Origin: an uncultured Alphaproteobacteria bacterium
GTDB taxonomy: Bacteria; Pseudomonadota; Alphaproteobacteria; RF32; CAG-239
Reading direction: 5' to 3'
NCBI GenBank assembly: GCA_944393235.1
Contig: CALXZJ010000012.1
Coordinates: forward strand, 1-37,910
DNA: 37,910 nt
Shown one piece after another: positions 1 through 7,785 of the stretch. Position 1 is the stretch's first letter; every line of letters begins with the position of its first letter. Under the pieces are notes generated by a model. The model saw only the letters and a program-made list of their open reading frames with translations, searched no databases and was not told where the DNA came from. A program made the translations under genes and the position numbers.

Positions 1-90
1 TTGCAAATTAACAAATCTGCGCCTGTCGGCGAAAAACAACCGGAGCAGCGGTTGTTTTTCTACTCCAGCCCGCCGGGTGCGCCAGATTTT
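1..90 (+). ncRNA. Structured RNA element, 3' part of a transcript cut by the window edge
   Basis: The stretch folds into nested helices on the plus strand: 13-19 pairs with 83-89, 20-22 with 79-81 and 27-31 with 71-75. An 11-bp hairpin has arms at 32-42 and 49-59. The hairpin loop (GGAGCAG, 42-48) is largely complementary to the unpaired CTACTCC at 60-66, so a pseudoknot is possible. A U-tract terminator follows at 94-117, so this looks like the end of an RNA gene or leader transcribed rightwards. I do not recognise the family. No tRNA T-arm, tmRNA tag, SRP tetraloop or RNase P core motif is visible. The strand is set by the terminator. Confidence 0.45.
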
Positions 91-93
91 CAA

Positions 94-117
94 GCCCTAC
101 AATAGGGCATTTTTTTG
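94..117 (+). terminator. Intrinsic terminator
   Basis: A short GC hairpin (GCCCTA / TAGGGC, 94-108) is followed by a run of seven T on the plus strand. It ends the structured RNA at the left edge. Nothing convincing is seen between here and the tilS stop codon at 228. Confidence 0.7.
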
Positions 118-227
118 TTTTCGAGACGAGGCTCGTTGTCAACGTATGGGAAAGGATATAAAGATTGTGTTAAGCCTTAATGGCATCTGAGTGACAAATA
201 AGGTGCGGGACAGACAATGTATGAAAG

Positions 228-1328
228 TTAGTGTGAAGATGACGATTGTTGGTTTTCTTTAAAATTATTGAAAATATACACACGTACTTGAAAAGGAAAA
301 TTTTTATTGCTGAATTCCGGATTTAGTTTTTTAAATGTTTTCCAGTTTTGGGCGTTATAGTTTCCCAGTTCGTATTTTTCAGGATAAATCCATAAAAGGC
401 TTTGCTTGATTTGTAAATGGCAATGTCCCAAAGTTGCTGCATGAAAATCTGCTGTTTCCATTTTGTGTATTAAATTGATAATTTTTTCTGCTCGAGGGGT
501 ATATTCGGTTTGCCCGACTGTTTGTAAAAGCTGGGATAAAATACGGAATTTGATTTCATTATCAAGTGTAAGAAAATCTTTGATTTCACAACAATAGGCG
601 TAATTAAACCAGTTCTTAAAAATTTTTTTAATAATCCGGCTTGTTTCGTTTTCAAGATGGTGGCGAGAATGTTGCAACATTTTCATGGTCTTGACGATTT
701 GTTCGGCGCTTAATCCGGTTCTTTGATAAAAATCCGGCAAGGCGTGACGCATTTTTACCCTTAAATATTCTTCAGCATTGTTGCTTTCATCTTCAATCCA
801 TGTGATTTTACGATTTTGTAAATATTGTTTCATGACGGATGGATTGGTTTCCAGCAAAGGCCTTAAAATGTAAATATCCTGAAAAAGAAAAACTTCTTGC
901 ATGCCGCACAAACCATATAAGCCGCTGCCACGGTATAAACGCATAAAAAATGTTTCGGCTTGGTCAAACAAATGATGTGCCGTCATAATGTATTTGATGT
1001 GCTGTTTTCTGCACCAGTTGCTCATTAATTTGTATCTGGCTATGCGTGCAGCTTCTTCAATCCCTGATGAGAGTTCGGGTTTATCGTCCCAGAGCAGAAT
1101 ATGATGTTCAATGTTGTGTTTTTTTAAAATACTGCCAACATATTCAGCTTCTTGAGAAGAGGTCGGGCGTAATCGGTGGTCAACCGTTAGCGCAATAATG
1201 TTATAGCCTTTAGGTGCCAGCTCCTCATGAAGCATTAAAATGAGTCCTAATGAATCACTGCCGCCGGACACGCCGACGGCAATGGTTTTATCATTAATGC
1301 CGTTTTTTTCTAAAAATTCTGCGAACAT
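228..1328 (-). CDS. tilS: tRNA(Ile)-lysidine synthase TilS
   Basis: This cytosolic ATP-dependent ligase puts lysine on C34 of tRNA-Ile(CAU), so that it reads AUA and is charged with isoleucine. The N-terminus carries the PP-loop ATPase motif SGGSDS (residues about 20-25) in an N-type ATP pyrophosphatase fold. 'TAHHLFDQAETFFMRLYRG' further on is the conserved TilS tRNA/ATP region. At 366 aa it is shorter than E. coli TilS (432 aa) but within the range for alphaproteobacteria. The start at 1328 puts the PP-loop at the expected distance. It lies 15 nt after cpoB on the same strand, matching the pal-ybgF-tilS order common in alphaproteobacteria. Confidence 0.93.
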   Translation of the reverse strand: MFAEFLEKNGINDKTIAVGVSGGSDSLGLILMLHEELAPKGYNIIALTVDHRLRPTSSQEAEYVGSILKKHNIEHHILLWDDKPELSSGIEEAARIARYKLMSNWCRKQHIKYIMTAHHLFDQAETFFMRLYRGSGLYGLCGMQEVFLFQDIYILRPLLETNPSVMKQYLQNRKITWIEDESNNAEEYLRVKMRHALPDFYQRTGLSAEQIVKTMKMLQHSRHHLENETSRIIKKIFKNWFNYAYCCEIKDFLTLDNEIKFRILSQLLQTVGQTEYTPRAEKIINLIHKMETADFHAATLGHCHLQIKQSLLWIYPEKYELGNYNAQNWKTFKKLNPEFSNKNFPFQVRVYIFNNFKENQQSSSSH

Positions 1329-1343
1329 GTTAAAATAAAAATT

Positions 1344-2201
1344 TTATTGGCAGCCGAGTTTTTTAGCTTCGTTGGCTGCTTTGTTTAAGATAGATTTTCC
1401 GGCATTCGGAAATTCTGTCGGCAGGTTTACAAATGCCAGGCAAGCTTCGTCTTTTTTGCCGAGCTGTTCCATGGAAAGTCCTAATTTTAATAAACAATCC
1501 GGACCTTTGGTGCCGTTTTTGTATTTGTCATAACCGCGTCCGAAAGCAACAGCCGCTTTGGCAAAATTTTTGTCGTTGTAATAAACCTCACCCAACCAAT
1601 ATTGTGCGTTTCCAGCCAATTTGTCTGAGCCGTGCTTTTCTAAAATTAAATTAAAACTTTGTTCGGCTTCGGCTGATTTTCCGGCTTTGAGAGCTTCTAA
1701 CCCTTGGGTGTATATTTGCTCAACACTTAAATCCTTTTTTTCAGGCGACAGATTTTTTAATTCGCTCGTTGTAACTGAGTCCCCAACAACGGCTTTGGGT
1801 GCACCAGTGGCAACGGCCGTGTCAAATTTTTTGGTTAAGTTGTCGCTGCCGGTCGCTGCCGGTATCGGTTTCCCTTCTAATAATTTAAATCGAATGTCAG
1901 TGTCTTTGTTGATATTATCAATCTTTTCAGCCAATAATTTGACTTGATGTTCAATTTCATCAATTTTGCCATTCATGGAGCGAATCATTTCATCATATTC
2001 GCCGAGCTTGACTTCTGCTTGACCGGCAGCTTCTTTTATTGTGCCGTCGGTATTTTCGCGGTAAACTTTGCGTTGCAGAATAATCATTTCTTCTTTTAGA
2101 GCGTCAATTTGTTCTTGTACGCCAATGAGTTCTTGTGCCGAAACAGAAAAAGCCGTGCCGCAAAATGCCAACACAAAAGCAGACAGTGGTAATAATTTCA
2201 T
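1344..2201 (-). CDS. cpoB: Cell division coordinator CpoB (YbgF), periplasmic
   Basis: This is a periplasmic Tol-Pal accessory protein that couples outer membrane constriction to septal peptidoglycan synthesis. A signal peptide covers about residues 1-22, with likely cleavage after SVSA. It is followed by a coiled-coil segment (about 25-110, the trimerisation region in E. coli), a variable linker, and tandem TPRs (about 160-285). The TPR region includes 'LAGNAQYWLGEVYYNDKNFA', typical of the YbgF C-terminus. Length (285 aa) fits the family. It is probably cotranscribed with tilS. It is separated from pal by about 1 kb holding a pilin-like gene and a dispersed repeat, which is unusual because the two are normally adjacent. 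Confidence 0.92.
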   Translation of the reverse strand: MKLLPLSAFVLAFCGTAFSVSAQELIGVQEQIDALKEEMIILQRKVYRENTDGTIKEAAGQAEVKLGEYDEMIRSMNGKIDEIEHQVKLLAEKIDNINKDTDIRFKLLEGKPIPAATGSDNLTKKFDTAVATGAPKAVVGDSVTTSELKNLSPEKKDLSVEQIYTQGLEALKAGKSAEAEQSFNLILEKHGSDKLAGNAQYWLGEVYYNDKNFAKAAVAFGRGYDKYKNGTKGPDCLLKLGLSMEQLGKKDEACLAFVNLPTEFPNAGKSILNKAANEAKKLGCQ

Positions 2202-2287
2202 TTTTTATCATCCCATAAATTGTCATATATCGTAAAAAATATAAAATAAATATTTTTGATTAACAAGAACAAAATATCAAATTCTTA

Positions 2288-2326
2288 TTTTTTGAACCCC
2301 CACGTTCAACGCGAGGGTTCAAAAAA
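2288..2326. repeat. Perfect 12-bp inverted repeat (hairpin)
   Basis: TTTTTTGAACCC (2288-2299) is mirrored by GGGTTCAAAAAA (2315-2326) around a 15-nt loop. It lies between the VirB2-like gene and cpoB. The T tract is on the 5' side and the A tract on the 3' side when read on either strand. This is the reverse of a standard intrinsic terminator, so its role is unclear. Confidence 0.6.
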
Positions 2327-2373
2327 ACAAGGCTCTATGTTTGATTTGTAGTCCCTTTGTATATTCTTGTAGA

Positions 2374-2736
2374 TTAGCTAGTACCACTTGCCGTACTACT
2401 ACCAAATGTATCATCAAAGTAATCATTGCTTTCGGAAGACAAGGTTTCCCCAGTTGCATACTCAACAATAGAACCGGCAGCAGCTAAAACGGCCAGACCA
2501 AAAGCCAGACCGGCAAACCAAGGCCATTTTACTTTGCCGAAAATAGCCTGAAAAGCCAGAGCAATTAAACCAAAACCACCAATAACAAAAACAATGATTT
2601 TAACTGCTTGGAAAACCTTACCTGCCTTGGTTGTAGCCGTACCCATAACATCAGCATTTGCCATATCAACAAAAGATAGAGCAAACATCAGAGCAAAAGC
2701 AAGTATGATAAAAATATTATTTTTTAAAAAGTTCAT
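2374..2736 (-). CDS. VirB2/TrbC-family pilin-like membrane protein (orphan)
   Basis: The product is a 120-aa protein with a cleavable signal peptide (about residues 1-28, ending NADV), followed by two hydrophobic helices separated by a short charged turn ('FGKVKWPW'). This is the architecture of TrbC/VirB2 major pilin subunits of type IV secretion systems. The C-terminal tail is Ser/Thr/Asp-rich. I chose the start at 2736 because AAGGAGAG lies just upstream; an in-frame start at 2802 would put that ribosome site inside the gene. No other VirB or Tra genes are in the window, so it is an orphan lying between pal and cpoB. A weak promoter (TATAAA at 2764-2769, minus strand) lies upstream. It could instead be an unrelated two-helix membrane peptide. 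Confidence 0.65.
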   Translation of the reverse strand: MNFLKNNIFIILAFALMFALSFVDMANADVMGTATTKAGKVFQAVKIIVFVIGGFGLIALAFQAIFGKVKWPWFAGLAFGLAVLAAAGSIVEYATGETLSSESNDYFDDTFGSSTASGTS

Positions 2737-2805
2737 CGTTCTCTCCTTAAAACTGTAAAAAATTTTATATGTATGGTTCAAACCCATCCGAACGCACGTC
2801 ACTCA

Positions 2806-3030
2806 AAACCGTTTTTTTTTGCAATTTTAAAGAGTCTGGTGGGGATAACTTACAACCGGCACTTTATCGTCATGCAACTGCTAAGCGCAGCTTAGCAGTT
2901 CAGGTATCTCTTCTCTATATGTGCGACAGACGCCTTACCTCAGTCGCTAACGCTCCTTCAGGGTGTGACAGAAAAGGGAGGTGCAGCAGACGCCTAAACC
3001 GTCGCACTACCGCGCGCGCCGATGGCGTGA
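2806..3030 (-). repeat. Dispersed intergenic repeat, copy A (upstream of the VirB2-like gene)
   Basis: The block 2806-2848 is the reverse complement of 25081-25124, identical except for one base in a homopolymer run. Further out, both copies share patches: GTCATGC-ACTGCT, AGACGCCT-ACCTC, GTGACAGAAAAG and GCACTACCGCGCG. Copy A contains a 10-bp hairpin (AACTGCTAAG / CTTAGCAGTT, 2876-2900) where copy B has different sequence. The homopolymer end faces the pilin gene in both copies. Short open frames across it look non-coding. Degenerate TGTCA...CCTGAAGGAGCG-like wording resembles the common dispersed genomic repeats of gut bacteria. Confidence 0.75.
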
Positions 3031-3116
3031 TGGGGAAGAATGAGCTGATAACCTCGACGAAGACAAGGTGTCCCAAAAAAACAAGGTACGATGTCTGATT
3101 TCATGGATGCCATAAT

Positions 3117-3151
3117 AAAAAAGAGCCTTCTTATGTAAGAAAGCTCTTTTT
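3117..3151 (-). terminator. Terminator downstream of pal
   Basis: The hairpin AAAAAGAGC...GCTCTTTTT has an inner TTCTT/AAGAA stem and a T tract in the minus direction. It lies 17 nt beyond the pal stop codon. It would separate pal transcription from the repeat and from cpoB-tilS. It is near-symmetric, so it could also act on the plus strand. Confidence 0.85.
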
Positions 3152-3168
3152 CATTGATTATATAAAAA

Positions 3169-3642
3169 TTACATGTTGCTGGTTTTGACAACCGTAACAG
3201 CACGACGGTTTTGTGCCCAAGCAGCTTCATTGTTGCCAAGAACAGCCGGTCTTTCTTTACCATAAGAAATTACCGAAATGCGGTCAGCGGCAATGCCTTG
3301 GGAAACAAGGTACTGTTTGACAGCATTGGCGCGGCGTTCACCTAAAGCCAAGTTGTATTCGCGAGTACCTCTTTCATCGCAGTAACCTTGAACGATGACA
3401 TTGACATTTTTGTGTTTTCTGGAGTTCAACCATTCAACCTGAGTGTCCAAAACTTCAGTTGCGTTGTTGGTTAAAGCTGAGCTATCGAAAGCAAAGAAAA
3501 CTCTGTCTTCAGCATTTGCCATAAAATCACGAGCTTCTTTGTCTTCGCATTCGCTGCCGCCAAACATGCCGCCGTTGGAACCAACGGAAGAGCAACCAGC
3601 CAAGAAAGCCATTGCACAGAATAAACTCAAAAGTTTTTTCAT
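3169..3642 (-). CDS. pal: Peptidoglycan-associated lipoprotein Pal
   Basis: This outer membrane lipoprotein of the Tol-Pal system binds peptidoglycan and supports envelope constriction at division. A lipoprotein signal peptide ends in the lipobox LAGC (Cys17), followed by a Ser/Gly-rich linker and an OmpA-like domain. That domain has the peptidoglycan-binding signature 'YCDERGTREYNLALGERRA' and a closing 'AQNRRAV'. Length (157 aa) fits the family. GGAGAAAATAAA precedes the ATG. tolQRAB are not in the window. The upstream gap to ftsI (3643-3859) is AT-rich and probably holds the promoter. A 70-codon frame there looks spurious. Confidence 0.95.
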   Translation of the reverse strand: MKKLLSLFCAMAFLAGCSSVGSNGGMFGGSECEDKEARDFMANAEDRVFFAFDSSALTNNATEVLDTQVEWLNSRKHKNVNVIVQGYCDERGTREYNLALGERRANAVKQYLVSQGIAADRISVISYGKERPAVLGNNEAAWAQNRRAVTVVKTSNM

Positions 3643-3859
3643 TTTATTTTCTCCATATGGGTTAAATCTTCATTCTGCAAAATGCAGAACAGTTTTAATT
3701 GCAGAACAACTAATACATCACTTAAATTAAGAAATAAAAATGAATTTTTCAACAATAAAAAACAAAAAAATAATAAATTGTTACTAAAGATTAAGTTTGA
3801 CTGCTGAAATTTGTCGCCGGATTTAATATAATCTAAAGTTTTATAGTGCATTGAGCGGG

Positions 3860-5611
3860 TTAATGTACGAATGCGGCTCGAACGTGTTGGCGTTGAACAT
3901 CTAAGTCAAAATCAGTCTGAATGTTAAGTTGCGGTGCAATTTGTGAAATGATTTTTCCGCCAACCGGTACGGCATTCCAGCCGGAAGTGACGAATCCCCA
4001 GGTCTTTTTATTTCCTTTGGGTTCATCCATAATGACCAGCAGCGCATATTGCGGATTGTCTTTGGGAAAGGCTGAGACAAATGAGGTTATTACTTTTTTG
4101 TCGACATAGCGTCCTTCGACGAGTTTGTTGGCTGTTCCGGTTTTGCCGATAACCTGATAGCCGGGGATGTTGGCTTTTTTAGCCGAACCATATATGACGA
4201 CATCGCGTAAAAGGTCGCGCATGTCTTTTGAGGTGTGTTCTGAGATTACCCGGCGCGCAGGTTGTGTCGCGGTGTTGTCTTTGATGATTGTCGGGTAATG
4301 ATATATGCCGCCGTTTATCAATGATGAAAATGCAGAAATAAGATGCAACGGCGTAATGGAAATGCCGTAACCGTAAGAAACGGTTGCCATAGTGTCATCG
4401 CGCCAATTTTTTTTGCTTGGGAATAACGGGCGTCCTTTTTCATATGTTTCAAAATCTGAAAGCGGTTGAGAAAAGCCCATGTTAATTAAAAATTGCCGTT
4501 GTGCTTCTTTGCCGACACGACTGATAAGTTGTGCCGAACCGATGTTTGATGAGTAAATCAAAATTTCACCGACACTTAACCAGCGGTTTTCGCCACGGTA
4601 ATCAGAAACGGTTATTCCCTGAACCTTTATGGGTTTTGTTGCGTCAAATTTATCGTGAATGCGCACTTTCTTGCTTTCCAGCCCGATGGCCGTGTTGAAA
4701 GTTTTAAATACGGAGCCGGCTTCATAAACGCCTTGCGTGGCAAAGTTGAATAAAGAATGATTGCCAACAGGAATGCTTAAGTTCGGGTCATAATCGGGTA
4801 CTGATACCATGGATATAACTTCGCCGTTGTTGACATCCATTAAAATGGCGCTGGCGCCTTTGGCTTGAAATTCTTCAACCGCTGCAAGAAGCTCTTCGCG
4901 GATGGTGTCTTGAATGCCTATGTCAATGCTTAGCTGTAAGGGTTTTGAAGATTCGGTTAAACGTTTATGCAAAGATTTTTCAATGCCAGCCAATCCGAGG
5001 TTGTCAATGTTGGTATAACCTAAAATATGGGCAAATAAATTTTTGTGCGGATATATGCGCTTTTCGCTTTTTTGAAATTCTAATGCCGGTATGCCTAAAT
5101 TGTTGACGGCTGCTTGCTGGGCCGGCGAAAGGTTATATTTTATCATGGAAAAAGATGTTTTTTTCCGTGTCAGTTTGGCTATTAAGTCGTTAAAACTAAT
5201 TTCAGGGAACAGCGTTGTTAGCTTGGCAGCAATGTCTTCCGGATGACGAACGTTTTTAGGATTGGCGTATAAGTTTACGGTTGGTAGTGATGTGGCAATG
5301 AGTACGCCGTTTCGGTCGGTGATGTCTGCTCGTGAAATAGGGGTGTTTGCATACATTTCATTTTCAAAGGTTTCTTCAACAGGCGTGAAAATGTGTATAC
5401 CGTCAACCAGACAGACACTGATAATGCGGAATCCGATGATGAAATAAACAATTAAAAAGCAGATGATAGCCGTTAGCATACGTTGGCGGCAAATGCGAAT
5501 GGCGCCGGCATCTTGAGTTTCTTCAAATAAAATATTGATGCCGGAGGAATCGGGCGTTCGGCCGGGAAAGTAAAAATTATTATTTTTTTGCGAAAGGGTA
5601 ACGCCTAGCAC
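3860..5611 (-). CDS. ftsI: Peptidoglycan D,D-transpeptidase FtsI (PBP3)
   Basis: This is a class B penicillin-binding protein that cross-links septal peptidoglycan with FtsW. A cytoplasmic N-terminus (about 1-44) is followed by a single membrane anchor (about 45-68), a PBP dimerisation domain, and a C-terminal transpeptidase domain. The three active-site motifs are intact: SVFK with Ser300/Lys303, SSN at 354-356, and KTG at 490-492. Length (583 aa) is usual. It lies 64 nt after ftsL in a mraZ-rsmH-ftsL-ftsI order. The dcw cluster is cut here: no murE, murF, mraY or other mur genes follow, and pal comes next. Confidence 0.96.
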   Translation of the reverse strand: MLGVTLSQKNNNFYFPGRTPDSSGINILFEETQDAGAIRICRQRMLTAIICFLIVYFIIGFRIISVCLVDGIHIFTPVEETFENEMYANTPISRADITDRNGVLIATSLPTVNLYANPKNVRHPEDIAAKLTTLFPEISFNDLIAKLTRKKTSFSMIKYNLSPAQQAAVNNLGIPALEFQKSEKRIYPHKNLFAHILGYTNIDNLGLAGIEKSLHKRLTESSKPLQLSIDIGIQDTIREELLAAVEEFQAKGASAILMDVNNGEVISMVSVPDYDPNLSIPVGNHSLFNFATQGVYEAGSVFKTFNTAIGLESKKVRIHDKFDATKPIKVQGITVSDYRGENRWLSVGEILIYSSNIGSAQLISRVGKEAQRQFLINMGFSQPLSDFETYEKGRPLFPSKKNWRDDTMATVSYGYGISITPLHLISAFSSLINGGIYHYPTIIKDNTATQPARRVISEHTSKDMRDLLRDVVIYGSAKKANIPGYQVIGKTGTANKLVEGRYVDKKVITSFVSAFPKDNPQYALLVIMDEPKGNKKTWGFVTSGWNAVPVGGKIISQIAPQLNIQTDFDLDVQRQHVRAAFVH

Positions 5612-5675
5612 TTTTTCCTCTTTTTTTAACCGGTGTTCGCTTTACGAAAGCTTGTTTATCCGGTAATAAAAAAGC

Positions 5676-6038
5676 TTAGCGTTCGGCTTTGACCAGTTTT
5701 TTATATTCTTTGTTGTTGATTCCGGAAGCGGGAATGTCGATTCCGCCGTTTTCATATTGAAATGGTAACGCAGAATAGTTAATAATTTGTTCAGCTCTGA
5801 CTTTATTTAAAGAAATATGTTCGGCAGCCAGTTTTTTTAATCGGGCTGGGTTGTTTAAATGACTCCATTCGGCTTTTAAAATATGAATTGTTTTGACATC
5901 TTTTTGAATGTTGTTGTTGATTTTTGACAGCTCGGTTTCTAAGTCATGCACCTGATTTTTTAGCACAAACGAACCAAAGCAGATAACACAAGTTAAGGTG
6001 AACCATAGTATGGTAATGGCGGTTTTGGTGTTAATCAT
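5676..6038 (-). CDS. ftsL: Cell division protein FtsL-like
   Basis: This small bitopic membrane protein of the divisome normally works with FtsB and FtsQ to activate FtsWI. One membrane segment (about residues 7-26) is followed by a periplasmic coiled coil (about 28-60) and the motif 'LNNPARLKKLAAEHI'. A similar N-P-x-R-[IL]-x-x-L-A sequence is typical of FtsL in this position. Sequence identity in this family is low, so the call rests on topology and on location between rsmH and ftsI. It overlaps the rsmH stop by 4 nt (ATGA), which suggests translational coupling. Confidence 0.85.
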   Translation of the reverse strand: MINTKTAITILWFTLTCVICFGSFVLKNQVHDLETELSKINNNIQKDVKTIHILKAEWSHLNNPARLKKLAAEHISLNKVRAEQIINYSALPFQYENGGIDIPASGINNKEYKKLVKAER

Positions 6039-6991
6039 CTTTTGTCTCCTTTGCTTTTATAAGCAGTTATCGGATTTTCGCTGTTTTTGACGGCACAACG
6101 AAGCTTTGCCGAGCGTGCACGCGGGTTGGCGGCACATTCTGTTTTTGTGGGGGCAATGACTTTCGTTATTTGGCAAAACAGCGGCTGTTCTTTTGATGGT
6201 GCTTCCGGAAGATAGCGTGATACACCGTTTGTTTTTCCGGCTAACTTGTTAAAAAAGTTTTTGACAATCCGGTCTTCCAAAGAGTGGAAGTCAACGACAA
6301 CCAGACGTCCGCCCGGAGTAAGCTTATTAACAGCAGCTTGCAACCCCCGGCGCAATTCTTCCAACTCATCATTGACGGCAATTCGGAGCGCTTGAAAGGT
6401 GCGCGTTGCCGGATCAATTGTGTCATGTGTGCGGTGTATGACCGAATAGATAATGTTTGCCAGCTCTGTTGTGGTTACAATCGGCTTGTGGCGACGATAT
6501 TCGACAATTTTACGGGCGATTTGACGTGATTTTCGTTCTTCTCCATATTGATAAATTAAATCAGCCAAATCGTTTTCAGATAAATTGTTGACAATGTCGG
6601 CAGCTGTGATACCGCTTAGTGACATGCGCATATCAAGCGGTGCCTCTTTGGCAAAAGAGAATCCGCGCTCGGCAATGTCCAGCTGCATGGATGAAACGCC
6701 GATATCAAAAACGAATCCATCGACAGGCTCGCTGATTAGTTCATCAATGTTTCCAAAGCAGCCGGATTTGAAATCAAACCTTTTGCCGTATTGCTTTTTA
6801 ATTTCCTCAACGCGCGGCAAGACGGTTGGATCTCGGTCAAGGGCTATAACTTTGCAATCAGCAGAATCTAAAATTGCTTGGGTGTATCCACCATTGCCAA
6901 AGGTGGCGTCTACATAAGTTTCTCCGTTTGCAGGACGAAGATGGGCAAGAACTTCATTGAGCATGACCGGGATATGTTTTACTGGCGTCAT
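6035..6991 (-). CDS. rsmH: 16S rRNA (cytosine1402-N4)-methyltransferase RsmH
   Basis: RsmH (MraW) methylates N4 of C1402 in the 16S rRNA P site using SAM. The SAM-binding motif 'DATFGNGGYTQAIL' (about residues 28-41), the 'GFVFDIGVSSMQLD' block and the 'VVVDFHSLEDRIVKNFF' block are all present. Length (318 aa) is normal. The start overlaps the mraZ stop by 4 nt, and it is followed by ftsL in the same operon. Confidence 0.97.
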   Translation of the reverse strand: MTPVKHIPVMLNEVLAHLRPANGETYVDATFGNGGYTQAILDSADCKVIALDRDPTVLPRVEEIKKQYGKRFDFKSGCFGNIDELISEPVDGFVFDIGVSSMQLDIAERGFSFAKEAPLDMRMSLSGITAADIVNNLSENDLADLIYQYGEERKSRQIARKIVEYRRHKPIVTTTELANIIYSVIHRTHDTIDPATRTFQALRIAVNDELEELRRGLQAAVNKLTPGGRLVVVDFHSLEDRIVKNFFNKLAGKTNGVSRYLPEAPSKEQPLFCQITKVIAPTKTECAANPRARSAKLRCAVKNSENPITAYKSKGDKR

Positions 6992-7464
6992 TTGTCAGCC
7001 TCTCCATTTTTGCCGGCATTTAAAACCGGGCGTTTTTTCATGATTTCAGAGCGGATTCGGGCTTCTTCTTTGGCCCAATTTTCAGGACTCCAGATTTGGA
7101 ACTTTCGTCCTTTGCCGACAAATACTGCCGTATCGGTGATGGCGGCATGTTGTAAAAGCTTTTCAGTTAAAACAATGCGGCCGGTGCTGTCAAAAGTAAA
7201 ACGGCGGGCATCACCAAAAATCAGATTGGTTAGGTCATCTTGAGTTTGAGAAAAAAAGTCGGTTGAATTTTCAATTTCAGCGGCGAGTTTTTCTAACAAA
7301 TCTTCCGTGCAGCCTTCAATGCACGGCGCTGTTAAACTACGATAGCATATAATTTCAGAATTAAGCTCTTTGACAATGGCGCGATAATCAGCCGGAAGCG
7401 AAACACGGCCTTTAGAATCGACCTTGTTGGTGATTGTGTCCATAAAGAGAAAAGTTTTTCTCAT
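6988..7464 (-). CDS. mraZ: Transcriptional regulator MraZ
   Basis: MraZ is an AbrB-like (SpoVT/AbrB double-domain) DNA-binding protein and in E. coli represses its own dcw promoter. Two copies of the family signature are visible: 'NKVDSKGRVSLPADYR' (about 12-27) and 'FTFDSTGRIVLTEKLL' (about 92-107). Length (158 aa) is typical. The ATG at 7464 has CGGAG 6 nt upstream, so I prefer it over an internal ATG at 7443. The upstream boxes at 7496-7530 fit autoregulation. Confidence 0.96.
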   Translation of the reverse strand: MRKTFLFMDTITNKVDSKGRVSLPADYRAIVKELNSEIICYRSLTAPCIEGCTEDLLEKLAAEIENSTDFFSQTQDDLTNLIFGDARRFTFDSTGRIVLTEKLLQHAAITDTAVFVGKGRKFQIWSPENWAKEEARIRSEIMKKRPVLNAGKNGEADK

Positions 7465-7495
7465 GATTCGCTCCGGAAAATTAACTATCTATTTA

Positions 7496-7530
7496 TGGTA
7501 TATCATGGTATTTTATGGGATGCAATGGAA
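7496..7530 (+). promoter_or_regulatory. Probable MraZ operator: four TGG boxes at 10-bp spacing
   Basis: TGGTA, TGGTA, TGGGA and TGGAA begin at 7496, 7506, 7516 and 7526, each separated by 5 nt. They lie 32-66 bp upstream of the mraZ start, on the strand opposite the gene. MraZ is known to bind phased TGGGN-type repeats upstream of its own gene, so the spacing fits. They overlap the predicted mraZ promoter, as expected for a repressor site. Confidence 0.72.
7497..7525 (-). promoter_or_regulatory. Predicted promoter of the mraZ operon
   Basis: On the minus strand, TTGCAT (7525-7520) and TATACC (7502-7497) are 17 nt apart and overlap the TGG boxes. The -10 element is imperfect, so this is a moderate prediction. 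It would drive mraZ-rsmH-ftsL-ftsI. Confidence 0.45.
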
Positions 7531-7733
7531 AATTTTAGGATTTTGTTAACTGTTCTGGTTTTGTTCTCGTGCAAAAACAAAGATTTCGCTGTTAATGCCT
7601 TGTCAGACAAGGGTTAAAAAAATGTAAAAATATATGAAAAAAATTATCAAACGTATTAAATTTTTTGTTTTTTTATAAATTTTTGCTAAAAATGAAAGTG
7701 TTAAATTAATACGAAAAACAATAAATTACCAAA

Positions 7734-7749
7734 CGGTATTATTATACCG
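7734..7749. promoter_or_regulatory. Inverted repeat upstream of rplM
   Basis: CGGTAT (7734-7739) and ATACCG (7744-7749) form a perfect 6-bp inverted repeat with a 4-nt spacer, 37 bp upstream of the rplM -35 box. The position suits an activator or operator site. No regulator is identified. Confidence 0.35.
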
Positions 7750-7785
7750 CGCGATAATCTTTTGTATTTTATGTTTTTTTTGTTG

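Noticed and set aside
1..117. tmRNA or tRNA remnant at the left edge
   Set aside because: No tag-peptide frame, no TTCGAAT T-arm and no paired acceptor stem are present.
2288..2326. Hairpin between the VirB2-like gene and cpoB as an intrinsic terminator
   Set aside because: The T tract precedes and the A tract follows the GC stem on both strands, so no U tract follows the hairpin.
2769..3263. Open frames across repeat copy A (2769-3098 plus, 2994-3263 minus)
   Set aside because: They read as random, Arg/Cys-rich or low-complexity sequence, lack ribosome sites, and one runs into pal. The DNA is better explained as a dispersed repeat.
3639..3851. 70-codon frame between ftsI and pal
   Set aside because: Composition is Leu/Phe/Asn-rich as expected from AT-rich DNA, and it contains the pal ribosome site.
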